From assembly GCA_029881795.1 (NCBI GenBank), contig JAOULX010000001.1, forward strand, positions 124,001 to 188,000: a DNA stretch of 64,000 bases. Reading direction: 5' to 3'. A program made the translations under genes and the position numbers. The stretch is from Gammaproteobacteria bacterium (GTDB lineage Bacteria > Pseudomonadota > Gammaproteobacteria > SZUA-229). The notes under the pieces are model-generated. The model ran no database searches. It was not told the origin of the DNA and saw only the letters and a list, made by a program, of their open reading frames with translations. Each line of letters opens with the position of its first letter. The first letter of the stretch is position 1. Positions 25,986 to 35,515 of the stretch are shown here, in pieces.

Positions 25986-26978
25986 ATGAAAAATCTATTA
26001 ACACATAAACTAACTTTCGGTACGGCATGTCTCGCGCTGATTGTGATTTTGTTAGGTGCCTGGACAAGGCTGAGTGACGCAGGTCTTGGTTGTCCTGATT
26101 GGCCTGGCTGTTATGGGCATCTATCAGTTCCACAGTCTGAAGTGGCTTTGAGCAAAGCAAAAGAGCTTTTTCCTGAGCATCAGGTTGTAGCTGAAAAAGC
26201 CTGGCCTGAAATGATTCATCGATACTTTGCGGGTGTTCTTGGATTGCTTGTCTTTTTAATAACATTCTTACTGATTAAATACAGAGATGAAGTTAAAAAT
26301 ATGACACCGCTTGCGGTGGGTCTTGGGGGATTAATAATCTTTCAGGCATTGCTTGGGATGTGGACAGTAACATTGGGTCTTTGGCCGGTTACCGTAATGG
26401 GGCATTTGCTTGGCGGCTTTGTGACATTGAGTTTGCTCTGGTATATCACCTTGAGATTGAGAGACCGCCATGTTGACTTTCATCAGCACGAGTTAACAGG
26501 GGTTGTCAAAATAGCGATGTTAGTGGTGTTTTTTCAGATCTTTTTAGGTGGCTGGACCAGTTCGAATTATGCTGCGATTATCTGCAGTGATTTTCCAACC
26601 TGTCAGGGAAGCATGTTGCCACCAATGGATTTTGTCAGTGCGTTTCAGTTATGGGGCCACGGTGTCGATAATTACGAGTTTGGTATTTTAGGTAACGACG
26701 CCCGCGTAGCCATTCAATGGACGCATCGCATGGGTGCTTACATCACGATCGCTGTTTTGATTTATATGCTAACTAAAGTCTGGCAGTACAAACGTTTAAG
26801 AAATATATTGAAAATCGTTGCTGGTTTGCTGCTGTTGCAGGTTATTTTGGGTATTAGTAACGTGCTATTTTCCATCCCCATGCCAATTGCACTTGCCCAT
26901 AACGGTGTTGCGGTTATGTTGTTATTAAGTCTGGTAACATTGTTTCATTATATGTCGTTACCAAAAGAGAGATTTTGA
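25986..26978 (+). CDS. ctaA: Heme A synthase (COX15/CtaA family)
   Basis: The 330-residue, eight-helix membrane protein shows the family motifs SDAGLGCPDWPGCYG, EMIHRYFAG (heme His), MGHLLGG and IQWTHRMGAYITI with conserved histidines in the two four-helix halves. It oxidises the methyl group of heme O to give heme A for the aa3 oxidase. The start is ATG 25986 with AAGG before it. The stop overlaps the ctaB reading frame by a few bases. Confidence 0.92.
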   Translation: MKNLLTHKLTFGTACLALIVILLGAWTRLSDAGLGCPDWPGCYGHLSVPQSEVALSKAKELFPEHQVVAEKAWPEMIHRYFAGVLGLLVFLITFLLIKYRDEVKNMTPLAVGLGGLIIFQALLGMWTVTLGLWPVTVMGHLLGGFVTLSLLWYITLRLRDRHVDFHQHELTGVVKIAMLVVFFQIFLGGWTSSNYAAIICSDFPTCQGSMLPPMDFVSAFQLWGHGVDNYEFGILGNDARVAIQWTHRMGAYITIAVLIYMLTKVWQYKRLRNILKIVAGLLLLQVILGISNVLFSIPMPIALAHNGVAVMLLLSLVTLFHYMSLPKERF

Positions 26979-26980
26979 TC

Positions 26981-27895
26981 ATGAGTGAAACAGATACTGC
27001 TGTTATGTCAGAATCAAAACGTACAGGCTGGCGAGAGTATTATGAAATGTGTAAACCTAAAGTGGTTGCGCTTTTGATACTCACATCAGTTGTCGGAAGT
27101 GTACTGGCATTTCCTGCCTGGGCAATAGAATGGGATGTTCTGATCATTGCTAATCTTGCAATCGGTCTGGCTGCAGCCTCTGGCGCAGCTGTTAATCAGC
27201 TGGTGGAGTATAAGTCAGATGCAAAAATGCGCCGTACGGAAGGCAGACCATTACCAACCGGACGGTTAAATATAAAAAATGCCTTTGTTTTTGCGCTCGT
27301 TTTGGCAGTGCTCTCAATGGCGATACTGGTACTCTACATTAATGTGCTAACAGCTGTTCTGACATTTGCCAGTCTGATCGGCTACGCAGTTATTTACACG
27401 ATGTATTTAAAGCGTGCGACACCACAAAATATTGTCATTGGCGGACTAGCCGGGGCAACCCCGCCACTGCTGGGCTGGACGGCTGTGACCAATTCGGTCG
27501 ATCCCTATGGTTTACTGCTAGTGTTAATAATTTTCACCTGGACGCCGCCCCACTTCTGGGCGCTGGCCATTCATCGACGTGATGATTATGCTAAAGTTGC
27601 GATTCCCATGTTGCCAGTTACGCATGGTATTCAATATACAAAACTGGCAATAGTTGCGTACACTATTTTAATGGTAATCGTTACCTTGCTGCCTTATCTT
27701 GCATATTTTGCCGGTGCAATATATCTAGTAGCCGCAGTATTGCTGGGTGGTTTTTTTATGTATAAATCGCTGGAGTTGTTTTTTACAGAGCGAGAAAATG
27801 CGGCAATCCAGACGTTTGTGTATTCCATTAATTATCTGATGCTGTTGTTTGTAGCACTGGTCGCAGATCATTACTGGCCAATAGATTTCTTTTGA
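26981..27895 (+). CDS. ctaB: Protoheme IX farnesyltransferase (heme O synthase)
   Basis: This member of the UbiA prenyltransferase family has about nine helices. Aspartate-rich motifs are present: NQLVEYKSDAKMRRTEGRPLPTGRL (first Asp-rich region) and HRRDDYAKVAIPMLPV (second). It adds the farnesyl tail to heme B, the substrate for CtaA. Start taken at ATG 26981; an upstream TTG overlaps the ctaA stop. Also called cyoE. Confidence 0.93.
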   Translation: MSETDTAVMSESKRTGWREYYEMCKPKVVALLILTSVVGSVLAFPAWAIEWDVLIIANLAIGLAAASGAAVNQLVEYKSDAKMRRTEGRPLPTGRLNIKNAFVFALVLAVLSMAILVLYINVLTAVLTFASLIGYAVIYTMYLKRATPQNIVIGGLAGATPPLLGWTAVTNSVDPYGLLLVLIIFTWTPPHFWALAIHRRDDYAKVAIPMLPVTHGIQYTKLAIVAYTILMVIVTLLPYLAYFAGAIYLVAAVLLGGFFMYKSLELFFTERENAAIQTFVYSINYLMLLFVALVADHYWPIDFF

Positions 27896-27903
27896 GAAAA
27901 ACC

Positions 27904-28557
27904 ATGAATAAAAATACATTAATTAAAATGGCAATGATTGTTGTTTTATCAACCGCTTCAATGTGGGCGGGTTTTAAATTAAGCCAGCTTCTGGATAGAG
28001 AGAGTGGTGCTGTGCCGATTATCGAAGGCACGATACTGAATCCGCCCCGGCAAATATCAAAATTTGAGCTGATGGATCAGCGCCGACATGAGTTTGGCCC
28101 CGATCAGCTAGCAGGAAAGTGGTCGCTGATCTTTATTGGCTACACCAACTGCCCGGATGTCTGCCCGAATACATTGTCTGTGTTAAAACAGGCCTATATT
28201 GATATGACGGTTTTAAAAATGGAATTACCGCAGGTGGTTTTTGTATCAATCGATCCGCAACGTGACGATGCTGAAATTCTGGGTGACTATGTTTATTATT
28301 TTGATCCGTCCTTTGTTGCTGTGACCGGAAAGAAAGCCGAGCTTGATAACCTGTCAAAACAGCTAAGTTCAGTTTATCTAAAGGCGGCTGGTGCAAGTGG
28401 CGATATTAAAAAAGATGACTATTTGTTTGATCACAGTGCGTCTGTTCTTGTGATTAACCCTAAAGCACAATTACAGGCCGTGTTTACTGCACCACATAAT
28501 AAGCTGGGGATTGTTGACGGGATGCAAAAGATCATGGCGTTTTATAATAAGCGTTAG
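27904..28557 (+). CDS. SCO1/SenC copper chaperone
   Basis: The protein of about 217 residues has one N-terminal anchor helix and a thioredoxin fold with the copper-binding CPDVCPN motif (CxxxC) in TNCPDVCPNTLSVLKQ, plus the downstream Asp-Pro segment (VSIDPQRDD) and a conserved His in the FDHSASVLVI context. SCO proteins insert copper into the CuA site of CoxB. It closes the oxidase assembly operon. The start is ATG 27904. Confidence 0.92.
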   Translation: MNKNTLIKMAMIVVLSTASMWAGFKLSQLLDRESGAVPIIEGTILNPPRQISKFELMDQRRHEFGPDQLAGKWSLIFIGYTNCPDVCPNTLSVLKQAYIDMTVLKMELPQVVFVSIDPQRDDAEILGDYVYYFDPSFVAVTGKKAELDNLSKQLSSVYLKAAGASGDIKKDDYLFDHSASVLVINPKAQLQAVFTAPHNKLGIVDGMQKIMAFYNKR

Positions 28558-28963
28558 TTTGTCATCTGATATAAACGATAAAGTACTTCGATGCGAAATG
28601 GTTTTACCATTTTGGCTCTAAGAATCAACAGTTTATCAAACATTAGTTAATTAGTTTTTTGTAATTCTCTAATGTATAAAAAACCATTTGATTCAACTGT
28701 TATTTTTCATATACTTGATATGAGGCTGATAAAAGACAGGGTTTTTAATGACTGTGTTTATTAGCCTTATATTAAATAAACGCAATGCTCATAAAGATTT
28801 CGTTTTCCCGACCAGGCTAATGAAGCGTCTATGTCAGTACCGATAAAACAAGCTTGTTTGTGGTGTTAAAATAATAATAAATAACTCTGCATACTATTGT
28901 TTTAGTCACAGAACGTTTTATTGAAAGAGTCTGTAGCCTAACGAGGAATAAAGGTGGAAACTC
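28558..28963. other. Intergenic region between the oxidase cluster and the DUF2189 gene
   Basis: No gene is seen. AAATGGT (28596-28602) and ACCATTT (28606-28612) form a 7-bp stem with a 3-base loop but no T-run, so a weak terminator at best. The rest is AT-rich; CGAGGAATAAAGGTGG (28941-28956) holds the ribosome-binding site of the following gene. Confidence 0.35.
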
Positions 28964-29773
28964 ATGAATGAAACAACTATCAGTCATACTGAAGAACTCA
29001 GTCGACAAAAAATTATCATTAATCAGCTCGATATGTCCAGTCCCGGCAAATGGCTCAGAGCAGGCTGGAATGATATTAAAACTACACCGGTAGCAAGTCT
29101 TGCCTATGGTACCTTGTTTGCTGCCATTGGCATGTTACTGGTTTATGCTTATTCAAGCTCTTCACATTTGGTTTTTGCAATTACAACCGGGTTTTTATTG
29201 TTAGGCCCTTTTTTAGCTGTTGGCTTATATGCCATCAGCAGAAACTCCCAGGATACTGCAAAATGTGAAACAAAAATGTCTTTCTTTAAAGGAATTAAAT
29301 CCGGTTGTGGTAATCCCGACTGTATTGCCATGTATGCTTTATTGCTGGGTATTATCACCGTTGCCTGGGTCAGGCTATCGGCAATTCTGGCCGCGTTGTT
29401 TTTCAATTCCGCACTGCTAACATCACACGATATGTCGGTAATGGAATTGCTCTACTCAGAAAACAGCATCGGTTTTTTAGCCATGTATGTTGCGATTGGT
29501 GCGATCATTGCGCTGTTTGTATTTTCAATCAGCGCAATATCAATCCCAATGATTATGGATAAGGAAATGGATTGCATAACCACATCTATAACCAGTTTTA
29601 AGGCCGTGATGAAGAACAAAAAGCCGATGCTTTACTGGGCGGTTTTAATCGTTGTCTTTACCGGAATAGGTATGGCGACACTGGGACTCGGTTTAATCAT
29701 TACAATGCCGTTAATAGGTCATGCAACCTGGCATGCCTATCGCGATCTGATTGCGACGGAGCAGGCGGCTTAA
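28964..29773 (+). CDS. DUF2189-family integral membrane protein
   Basis: The 269-residue protein has five to six membrane helices. It matches the DUF2189 layout with the N-terminal WLRAGWNDIKTTPVASLAYG segment, a GPFLAVGLYAISR helix and the C-terminal HATWHAYRDLI box with conserved His residues. Members are usually annotated as predicted membrane proteins near respiratory genes; the function is unknown. AAAGGTGG precedes the start. The gene is followed by a strong terminator. Confidence 0.75.
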   Translation: MNETTISHTEELSRQKIIINQLDMSSPGKWLRAGWNDIKTTPVASLAYGTLFAAIGMLLVYAYSSSSHLVFAITTGFLLLGPFLAVGLYAISRNSQDTAKCETKMSFFKGIKSGCGNPDCIAMYALLLGIITVAWVRLSAILAALFFNSALLTSHDMSVMELLYSENSIGFLAMYVAIGAIIALFVFSISAISIPMIMDKEMDCITTSITSFKAVMKNKKPMLYWAVLIVVFTGIGMATLGLGLIITMPLIGHATWHAYRDLIATEQAA

Positions 29774-29782
29774 AGCCTTGTT

Positions 29783-29811
29783 AAAAAAACCGGACTTGTC
29801 CGGTTTTTTTT
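29783..29811. terminator. Bidirectional rho-independent terminator
   Basis: Perfect arms AACCGGAC and GTCCGGTT (29788-29795 and 29798-29805, effective loop about four bases) sit between seven A and about eight T. It lies between the convergent DUF2189 and Rieske genes. Confidence 0.9.
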
Positions 29812-29825
29812 ATTCTATATCAGAA

Positions 29826-30161
29826 TTAATTGAGGGTTACAAAAAGGTCATCATTTTCGATCGTCAGGTTAAGTTCGTGAAGACTGCTGCCGCTACAGGG
29901 GCCAGAGATACAGTAACCGCTGTCAATTTCAAAAAGAGCGTTGTGTACGCTGCATTGAATAAAGGCATGATCAAGATCAAGGAACAGATCCTGTTGCCAG
30001 TTTAAACTGGCACCGGTATGAGGACAGCTGTTTTTATACGCATAAAACTCGCCATTCTTAGCCACGACAAATAAATCATAGCTTTTTCGTTTTGTTTTTA
30101 TGCTGAATTCTCTGGAGCCAGGCTCGGGGATTTCATCTCTGCTGCATAGCCGGTGCTTCAT
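29826..30161 (-). CDS. Small soluble Rieske-type [2Fe-2S] protein
   Basis: The 111-residue protein carries CPHTGASL and CSVHNALF, the Cys-x-His ... Cys-x2-His ligand pattern of Rieske domains, with normal spacing and little beyond the domain. It resembles stand-alone ferredoxins of the dioxygenase/NirD type. No oxygenase or reductase partner gene is adjacent, so its electron partner is unknown. The gene converges with the DUF2189 gene. Confidence 0.85.
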   Translation of the reverse strand: MKHRLCSRDEIPEPGSREFSIKTKRKSYDLFVVAKNGEFYAYKNSCPHTGASLNWQQDLFLDLDHAFIQCSVHNALFEIDSGYCISGPCSGSSLHELNLTIENDDLFVTLN

Positions 30162-30225
30162 AGGTTACTCTGGGGGCAAAGAATGGGATAATAGCAACAT
30201 TAGTGGCTAATTATAATTAGAAAAA

Positions 30226-31590
30226 ATGGCATTTGAACAGATTCTGTTAATCGTAATCTCAATTATTAGCGTTGTAATGCTGGCTATACTGGTCAGTCAG
30301 CTGAGAAAGCAGGATGTGATGTCAGGCCGGGCGGATGAGCAGGCTAGACAGTTCGAGATTTTAAGGACACTGGTTGAATTAAAGGTTTCACAGATGCTCG
30401 ATTCAATGGCTGAGTTTCAGAACCAGCTAAAAATTAGTGACATTGAAAGTCGTGAAAATCAAAGTAAAAAAATAACAGAACTAAATAAAGAGCTGACATC
30501 AAATTTTAATGACTTCAAAAGTGGTATGTCAGAATTGCTGTTTAAACATAACGACGCAAATCAAAAAAATCAGGCGGAATCGTTAAAATCGCTAAACGAG
30601 ACGATGATTAACAATATGTTGCGACAAAATGAGCAGGTTGCTAAATCGCTAAAATCGTATGGCGATGATTTTGGCAAGCGGGTGGAGAGCCTGACCGATA
30701 AAACCGATCTCAGATTGAAGGAAATTAGTGGCCAGGTTGAGAAAAAACTGGGTGAGGGTTTTGATAAAACAACAGAGACCTTTACCAATGTATTAAAACG
30801 CCTGACTTTAATTGATGAGGCTCAGAAAAAGATAACTGAATTGTCAGGCAATGTAGTTAGTCTGCAAGAGGTGCTGGCAGACAAGCGCTCACGCGGAGCC
30901 TTTGGTGAAGTGCAGTTATCAGCACTGGTGGCTAACGTGATGCCAGAGCAAAGTTATGCACTGCAATATACCTTATCCAATAACACTCGGGTAGATTGTA
31001 TGTTGTTTTTGCCAGAACCGAGCGGAAATATAGCTGTTGACTCTAAATTCCCGCTGGAAAGTTATCAAAAAATGACAGCCTTTGATGTCTCAGAGTTCGA
31101 TAAGTTAAATGCAGAAAAGCAGTTTAAAGCAGATATTAAAAAGCATATCAAAGACATAGCTGAAAAATACATCATTAGCGGTGAAACTGCTGAAGGTGCA
31201 GTGATGTTTATTCCTGCTGAATCCGTATTTGCTGAGATCCACGCACATCACCCTGATCTGGTCGAAGAGTCACAGAGAAAACGCGTCTGGATGGTGTCAC
31301 CAACTACCCTGATGGCGGTATTAACAACCGCCAGAGCCGTTATTAAGGATGATGCGACGCGCCAGCAAGTGCATCTGATACAAGAACACCTGTCCAAGCT
31401 GTCGGTAGAATTTGGCCGTTTTGGAACCCGTATGGAGAACCTTTCACGGCATATCTCACAGGCGCATAAGGATGTGGGTGAAGTAAAAATCACCGCGGAT
31501 AAGATTAAAGGGCAATTTATTAGTATAGAAAAAGTCGAACTGGACGATATAACTAAAGATATTGATGTTTTAAGTAGCAACAATGATTAA
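30226..31590 (+). CDS. rmuC: RmuC-family protein (DNA recombination/nuclease-like)
   Basis: The 454-residue protein has an N-terminal membrane helix, a long coiled-coil region (about residues 30-210) and the RmuC domain (about 225-420) with SRGAFGEVQLSALV, AVDSKFPLESYQKM and EGAVMFIPAESVFAEI. RmuC limits DNA inversions in E. coli. Family assignment is firm; the biochemical activity is not established. Standalone gene; its start follows a short AT-rich spacer. Confidence 0.88.
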   Translation: MAFEQILLIVISIISVVMLAILVSQLRKQDVMSGRADEQARQFEILRTLVELKVSQMLDSMAEFQNQLKISDIESRENQSKKITELNKELTSNFNDFKSGMSELLFKHNDANQKNQAESLKSLNETMINNMLRQNEQVAKSLKSYGDDFGKRVESLTDKTDLRLKEISGQVEKKLGEGFDKTTETFTNVLKRLTLIDEAQKKITELSGNVVSLQEVLADKRSRGAFGEVQLSALVANVMPEQSYALQYTLSNNTRVDCMLFLPEPSGNIAVDSKFPLESYQKMTAFDVSEFDKLNAEKQFKADIKKHIKDIAEKYIISGETAEGAVMFIPAESVFAEIHAHHPDLVEESQRKRVWMVSPTTLMAVLTTARAVIKDDATRQQVHLIQEHLSKLSVEFGRFGTRMENLSRHISQAHKDVGEVKITADKIKGQFISIEKVELDDITKDIDVLSSNND

Positions 31591-31689
31591 TATTGATCGT
31601 TTATAGAAAAAATGGACTATAGTTTCAATGCTTTATAATATTTTGTGTTATCAATCTGAGCTTACACCGATGGAGAGAGTGCTGCGGTT

Positions 31690-32856
31690 TTGAAAATTGT
31701 TGTTTCAGTTATTATTTTAACGGTATTGCTTTCAGGCTTGCTCATAACGGTCGATTCAGCGTGGTTGCAGATTACATTGGCGCTTCTGATGTCACTGAGC
31801 TATGCCGCAGCTACAGCACTTTATTTGCGCCAGCAGAAGCAGAAAGCAGATAGAGATAGTGCTAATGCAAGTGATAATGAGTTTACCGAGCAGGTGGGTA
31901 AGCTGGTTAGCCAATTCTGTGACTTATCGATCGAGGTAAATCCTACAATGGAGGCTATCTCACAGATTAAAAGAATTGTTAACGATTCTGTTGTTAAGCT
32001 CAACAACAGTTTTTTATCACTGGGTAATTTGTCGGACCGGCAAAGCAATGAATTGGAAGTGTTGGTTAAGCATTTCTCCAATGATATGGAGGGAGATGAG
32101 GTTTCCTTCAGGAAGTTCGCCGTCGAGCTTGAGGTCGTGTTAAAGCAGTTTGTCGACATTATCGTCGATGTTAGCGATAAAGGTGTTGATGCAGCCTACA
32201 AAATGCAGGATATGATCTCGGTGATGGATGAGGTTTTTGACAGATTGGTTGGAGTACAAAAAATTGCATCAAAAACCAATTTGCTTGCGTTAAATGCAGC
32301 GATAGAAGCGGCTCGGGCCGGAGAGGTGGGGCGTGGTTTTGCTGTCGTGGCCGATGAGGTGCGAGAATTGTCCCAACAAACCAGCATTTTGAATGAAGGC
32401 GTGCAGGAACGGGCTAAAGCGGCTAAAGAAGGCTTAATTTCATTGAATGATGTGATTGGTGAGATAGCACAAATGGATATGAGTGCTACACTAAAAGCCA
32501 AAGATAATATACATGATATGCTGGAAACTATTGATTCCGTCAATGATGAAGTCGGTACGGTGATTGAAAATACCGCAAAAATTGCTTTTGATATTCGTGG
32601 TCATGTTGCCACGGCCGTAATGGCTCTCCAGTATGAGGATGCGGTAGTACAATTGGGTACACACATCGAAAATCTACAGAATGGCATCAACGAGAAAATA
32701 CGAATTTTTCAGTCAAACTCGGCGACACCTGTCAGCCTCGAACAACTGCTTGAGATAAACGAGTTAATTCGTAATGTTGATAAAGAAGTGACTATGGCAC
32801 TAGAAGGCAGTATCAAATCAACTTCAGTTGATTCAGGTGATATTGATTTATTTTAA
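31690..32856 (+). CDS. Methyl-accepting chemotaxis-type protein with minimal membrane anchor
   Basis: The 388-residue protein has two N-terminal helices (residues 4-21 and 25-46) with almost no periplasmic loop, then a cytoplasmic signalling domain. It contains the MCP hairpin tip [39 protein letters not shown]. There is no HAMP domain, so it likely senses cytoplasmic or membrane cues. TTG 31690 is used. A STAS protein and a response-regulator phosphatase/kinase follow closely on the same strand, so it may report to a partner-switching pathway rather than only to CheA. Confidence 0.8.
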   Translation: MKIVVSVIILTVLLSGLLITVDSAWLQITLALLMSLSYAAATALYLRQQKQKADRDSANASDNEFTEQVGKLVSQFCDLSIEVNPTMEAISQIKRIVNDSVVKLNNSFLSLGNLSDRQSNELEVLVKHFSNDMEGDEVSFRKFAVELEVVLKQFVDIIVDVSDKGVDAAYKMQDMISVMDEVFDRLVGVQKIASKTNLLALNAAIEAARAGEVGRGFAVVADEVRELSQQTSILNEGVQERAKAAKEGLISLNDVIGEIAQMDMSATLKAKDNIHDMLETIDSVNDEVGTVIENTAKIAFDIRGHVATAVMALQYEDAVVQLGTHIENLQNGINEKIRIFQSNSATPVSLEQLLEINELIRNVDKEVTMALEGSIKSTSVDSGDIDLF

Positions 32857-32871
32857 TTTTAGAGAAGTAAT

Positions 32872-33177
32872 ATGAGTATAAGCAGTCGATATATAAACGA
32901 GGCCGGAGAACACCAGATTGTAGTCAGTGGAAAATTTGATTTTTCCTTGCTCAATGAGTTTCGTGATGCCTATGAAAGCGCCCCTGCAGATGCTAAAAAG
33001 TATGTGATTGATATGCGCTCAGTTGACATGATTGACAGCTCGGCATTAGGCATGCTTTTAAAAATGAAACGATCTCTTAATCTGGCAGATGGTGAGCTGG
33101 CAATTATTAATTGCAGCAGTAATGTTAAAAAGATCTTAATGATTGCAAAATTTGAACTGATGTTTTCTATTCAGTAA
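32872..33177 (+). CDS. STAS-domain anti-sigma-factor antagonist
   Basis: The 101-residue protein is a single STAS domain with the phosphorylatable-Ser motif VDMIDSSALGMLLKM, matching SpoIIAA/RsbV-type antagonists. Such proteins are phosphorylated by an HATPase-type kinase and dephosphorylated by a PP2C phosphatase, and both functions are present in the next gene. The start is 15 bases after the chemoreceptor stop; AGAAG precedes it. Confidence 0.88.
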   Translation: MSISSRYINEAGEHQIVVSGKFDFSLLNEFRDAYESAPADAKKYVIDMRSVDMIDSSALGMLLKMKRSLNLADGELAIINCSSNVKKILMIAKFELMFSIQ

Positions 33178-33179
33178 CC

Positions 33180-34829
33180 ATGAAAATTCTGGTCGTTGAT
33201 GATATAGAAAAAAACCGGGCCATACTCGATCGTTATCTGAGTGCCAAAGGTTATGAGGTGGTGATGGCATCTTCCGGTGCAGAATCAATACTCTGTGTGC
33301 ATAATGGAGATATTGATCTGGTGCTGATGGATGTGAAAATGCCGGATATGGATGGTTATGAAGCTACTCGGCAGATCAAAGAAATCGCATCTGACAGTTA
33401 TCTGCCGGTCATATTTGTAACCGCATTATCAGAAGAAGAAGCACTGGAAGAAGCACTGGGAGCCGGTGGTGATGACTTTGTCAGCAAACCAATCAGTTTT
33501 GGTGTGTTATTGTCAAAAATTAATGCACACAGTCGTATAAGAGAGCTCCATACGCAAGTCAACCGTCAGAATAAAGAACTGATAACGCATAATATCCGGC
33601 TAAATCGTGAACATGAACTGGTCTCACATTTTTTCGACCAGGCTAGAAAGTTTTGTTTTTTTGATGAAAAAATAGTGCGCTCACACAGTATCCCGATGAG
33701 CACATTTAGTGGTGATACGGTTCTAGTGGTTCGTCGTCGACATGGCGGCCTGGCAGTTTTAATTGGCGATTTTACCGGCCATGGCTTGGCGGCAGCTGTT
33801 GGTACCTTGCCTGTTTCTCAGATATTTTTCCAGCTAGTCGAAGAAAATGCGTTCATAGGTGATATTGCACGGGAGCTGAATAAACAGGTTAATTTGTTAT
33901 TGCCAGTAGAAATGTTTTTTGCGGCATCAATTATTGAGCTGTCGGCAAAAGGTGATCGCTTAATGGTCTGGCACGGTGGCATGCCGAATGCTTATTTACA
34001 TGATCAGAGTACTAAAGAGTTAACCGTCATAAAAAGTGCGCACCTGCCGCTGGGAGTACGCCAGCAGGATGAGTTTGATGACTCGGTTCAGTTATTTTAT
34101 GTCAATCAAAATCAAAAACTGCTGGTTTTTACCGATGGCTTGTCAGAGGCAGAAAATACCAGTCAGAAGATGATAGACCTCTCCATGATTGAAAAGGCTA
34201 TTGTGGGTAGTGATGATATTTTAAACTCGGTGATGAACTGCTATCAGGAGTACAGCGCCGGAGTGGCGCAGTCTGATGATGTTTCCATTATCGAAATATC
34301 ATGTCTGCCACTTGAAGCAGAATCTGAAGAAAAAGTTAGTGTTAACTATAAAGCCACAGTGCCCTGGCATATAGATATAGTTGTTAATGATACGCTGCTG
34401 AAAAATGATGTGGTACAGAACCTGATTGAGCTAGTCGGTGATTACACACCGTTAAAAGAACATAAAGGCATCGTCCATACCTTATTAACTGAGTTGTTTA
34501 CCAATGCGCTCGATCACGGTATTTTGGGGCTGGAAGGCAGTGATAAAGACAGCAATGAGGCCTTTGATCGTTATTATCTGGAGCGAAATAACCGGCTGGA
34601 GACTCTTCAGGATGCCTGTCTAAAAATAGCAGTTAGTTACACGCCAGAAGAAAATAGCGCAGTGCTGAAGATAGTCATGTCACATAACGGGCGAGAATTT
34701 AAAGCCGAGAATGTCGAGGCAGCCAATGGTGAGCTTCATGGCAGAGGCATAACCTTAATTAATACTATCTGCGAAGACGTTAGTTACAGCGACAATGGTC
34801 GTAGCATTAGTGTTATATATCGGATCTGA
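33180..34829 (+). CDS. Fused receiver, PP2C/SpoIIE phosphatase and HATPase kinase protein (partner switch)
   Basis: The 549-residue protein has three parts. Residues 1-120 form a receiver with phospho-acceptor Asp51 (LVLMDVKMPDMDG) and a conserved KP near residue 104. About residues 165-375 form a SpoIIE-type phosphatase with GDFTGHGLAAA and FTDGLSEAEN. About residues 395-549 form an RsbW/SpoIIAB-like ATPase with ELFTNALDHGILGLEG (N-box) and HGRGITLI (G-box). The order phosphatase then kinase on one polypeptide means both activities on the adjacent STAS protein can be set by one phosphorylation event. It starts one base after the STAS stop. Similar to Pseudomonas HsbR-like proteins; the output target is unknown. 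Confidence 0.88.
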   Translation: MKILVVDDIEKNRAILDRYLSAKGYEVVMASSGAESILCVHNGDIDLVLMDVKMPDMDGYEATRQIKEIASDSYLPVIFVTALSEEEALEEALGAGGDDFVSKPISFGVLLSKINAHSRIRELHTQVNRQNKELITHNIRLNREHELVSHFFDQARKFCFFDEKIVRSHSIPMSTFSGDTVLVVRRRHGGLAVLIGDFTGHGLAAAVGTLPVSQIFFQLVEENAFIGDIARELNKQVNLLLPVEMFFAASIIELSAKGDRLMVWHGGMPNAYLHDQSTKELTVIKSAHLPLGVRQQDEFDDSVQLFYVNQNQKLLVFTDGLSEAENTSQKMIDLSMIEKAIVGSDDILNSVMNCYQEYSAGVAQSDDVSIIEISCLPLEAESEEKVSVNYKATVPWHIDIVVNDTLLKNDVVQNLIELVGDYTPLKEHKGIVHTLLTELFTNALDHGILGLEGSDKDSNEAFDRYYLERNNRLETLQDACLKIAVSYTPEENSAVLKIVMSHNGREFKAENVEAANGELHGRGITLINTICEDVSYSDNGRSISVIYRI

Positions 34830-34842
34830 TACGGTATCAGAT
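34824..34842. terminator. Stem-loop spanning both stop codons of convergent genes
   Basis: ATCTGATA (34824-34831) and TATCAGAT (34835-34842) form an 8-bp stem with a CGG loop. It covers the TGA of the partner-switch gene and the TGA of the DUF2970 gene. There is no T-run, so it may stabilise both mRNA ends rather than terminate. Confidence 0.45.
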
Positions 34843-35061
34843 ATCAGATAAAGCCAGCTGAACCACACTGATCAGTATCGTGATAAAAATAACAGCGAAA
34901 ATAATCCCGCCTACAACATAGTGCCAGAGCTTACCTTTATTAAAATCTCTTTCTCTGTTCTTTTCCGTCTGAACCCCAAACATAGCTGCCATAACACTGC
35001 TGAAGACCTGAAAAAATGAAACTGATTCGGTATTTTTGTTTTTGTCATTATTCACAATCAT
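34837..35061 (-). CDS. DUF2970 small membrane protein
   Basis: The 74-residue protein has a hydrophilic N-terminus, the FFQVFSSVMAAMFGVQTEKNRERDF segment and one C-terminal helix (HYVVGGIIFAVIFITILISVVQLAL). This is the DUF2970 layout seen in gammaproteobacteria. Function unknown. The stop overlaps the shared hairpin with the convergent partner-switch gene. Confidence 0.75.
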   Translation of the reverse strand: MIVNNDKNKNTESVSFFQVFSSVMAAMFGVQTEKNRERDFNKGKLWHYVVGGIIFAVIFITILISVVQLALSDI

Positions 35062-35149
35062 TACCTGCTAATAATTTACTAAGATAATTTTTCAAGGTAC
35101 GATTATGACTCAAACATGGCCGCAGTGACAGAGTCATAAAGGGGAAATT

Positions 35150-35509
35150 ATGTATAAGCTATTGATAATGTGTTTGCTGCTGATCGGGCAGAATGTAATG
35201 GCAAATGAAGTGCAAATAGTAAATGTAAAAATGCACAATAATGACGGCGATGAATATCGTGTTGATGTGACCCTGCTACACGGTGATACTGGCTGGGATC
35301 ATTATGCAGATGGCTGGGAGATTCTGGATAAAAATAAAAAAGTTATTGCGCAAAGGATACTAGGACATCCGCATGTTAATGAGCAGCCGTTTACGCGATC
35401 ATTGTATCGAGCCAAAATCTCTCAGCATGAAAAACTGATCTATATACGTGCACATGATAAAGTACACGGCTACAGTGAGCTGTATAAAATTAATTTAAAC
35501 AAACAGTAG
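35150..35509 (+). CDS. Small secreted protein of unknown function
   Basis: The 119-residue product has a signal peptide (MYKLLIMCLLLIGQNVMA) and an extracytoplasmic domain of about 100 residues with alternating strands (VQIVNVKMHNNDGDEYRVDVTLLHGDTGWDHYADGWE, given here only to show the pattern: VDVTLLHGDTGWDHYADG). Short, Trp/His-rich and likely one compact beta domain. It lies seven bases before hrpA, with AAGGGG before its start, but I see no functional link. Confidence 0.65.
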   Translation: MYKLLIMCLLLIGQNVMANEVQIVNVKMHNNDGDEYRVDVTLLHGDTGWDHYADGWEILDKNKKVIAQRILGHPHVNEQPFTRSLYRAKISQHEKLIYIRAHDKVHGYSELYKINLNKQ

Positions 35510-35515
35510 TACCCA

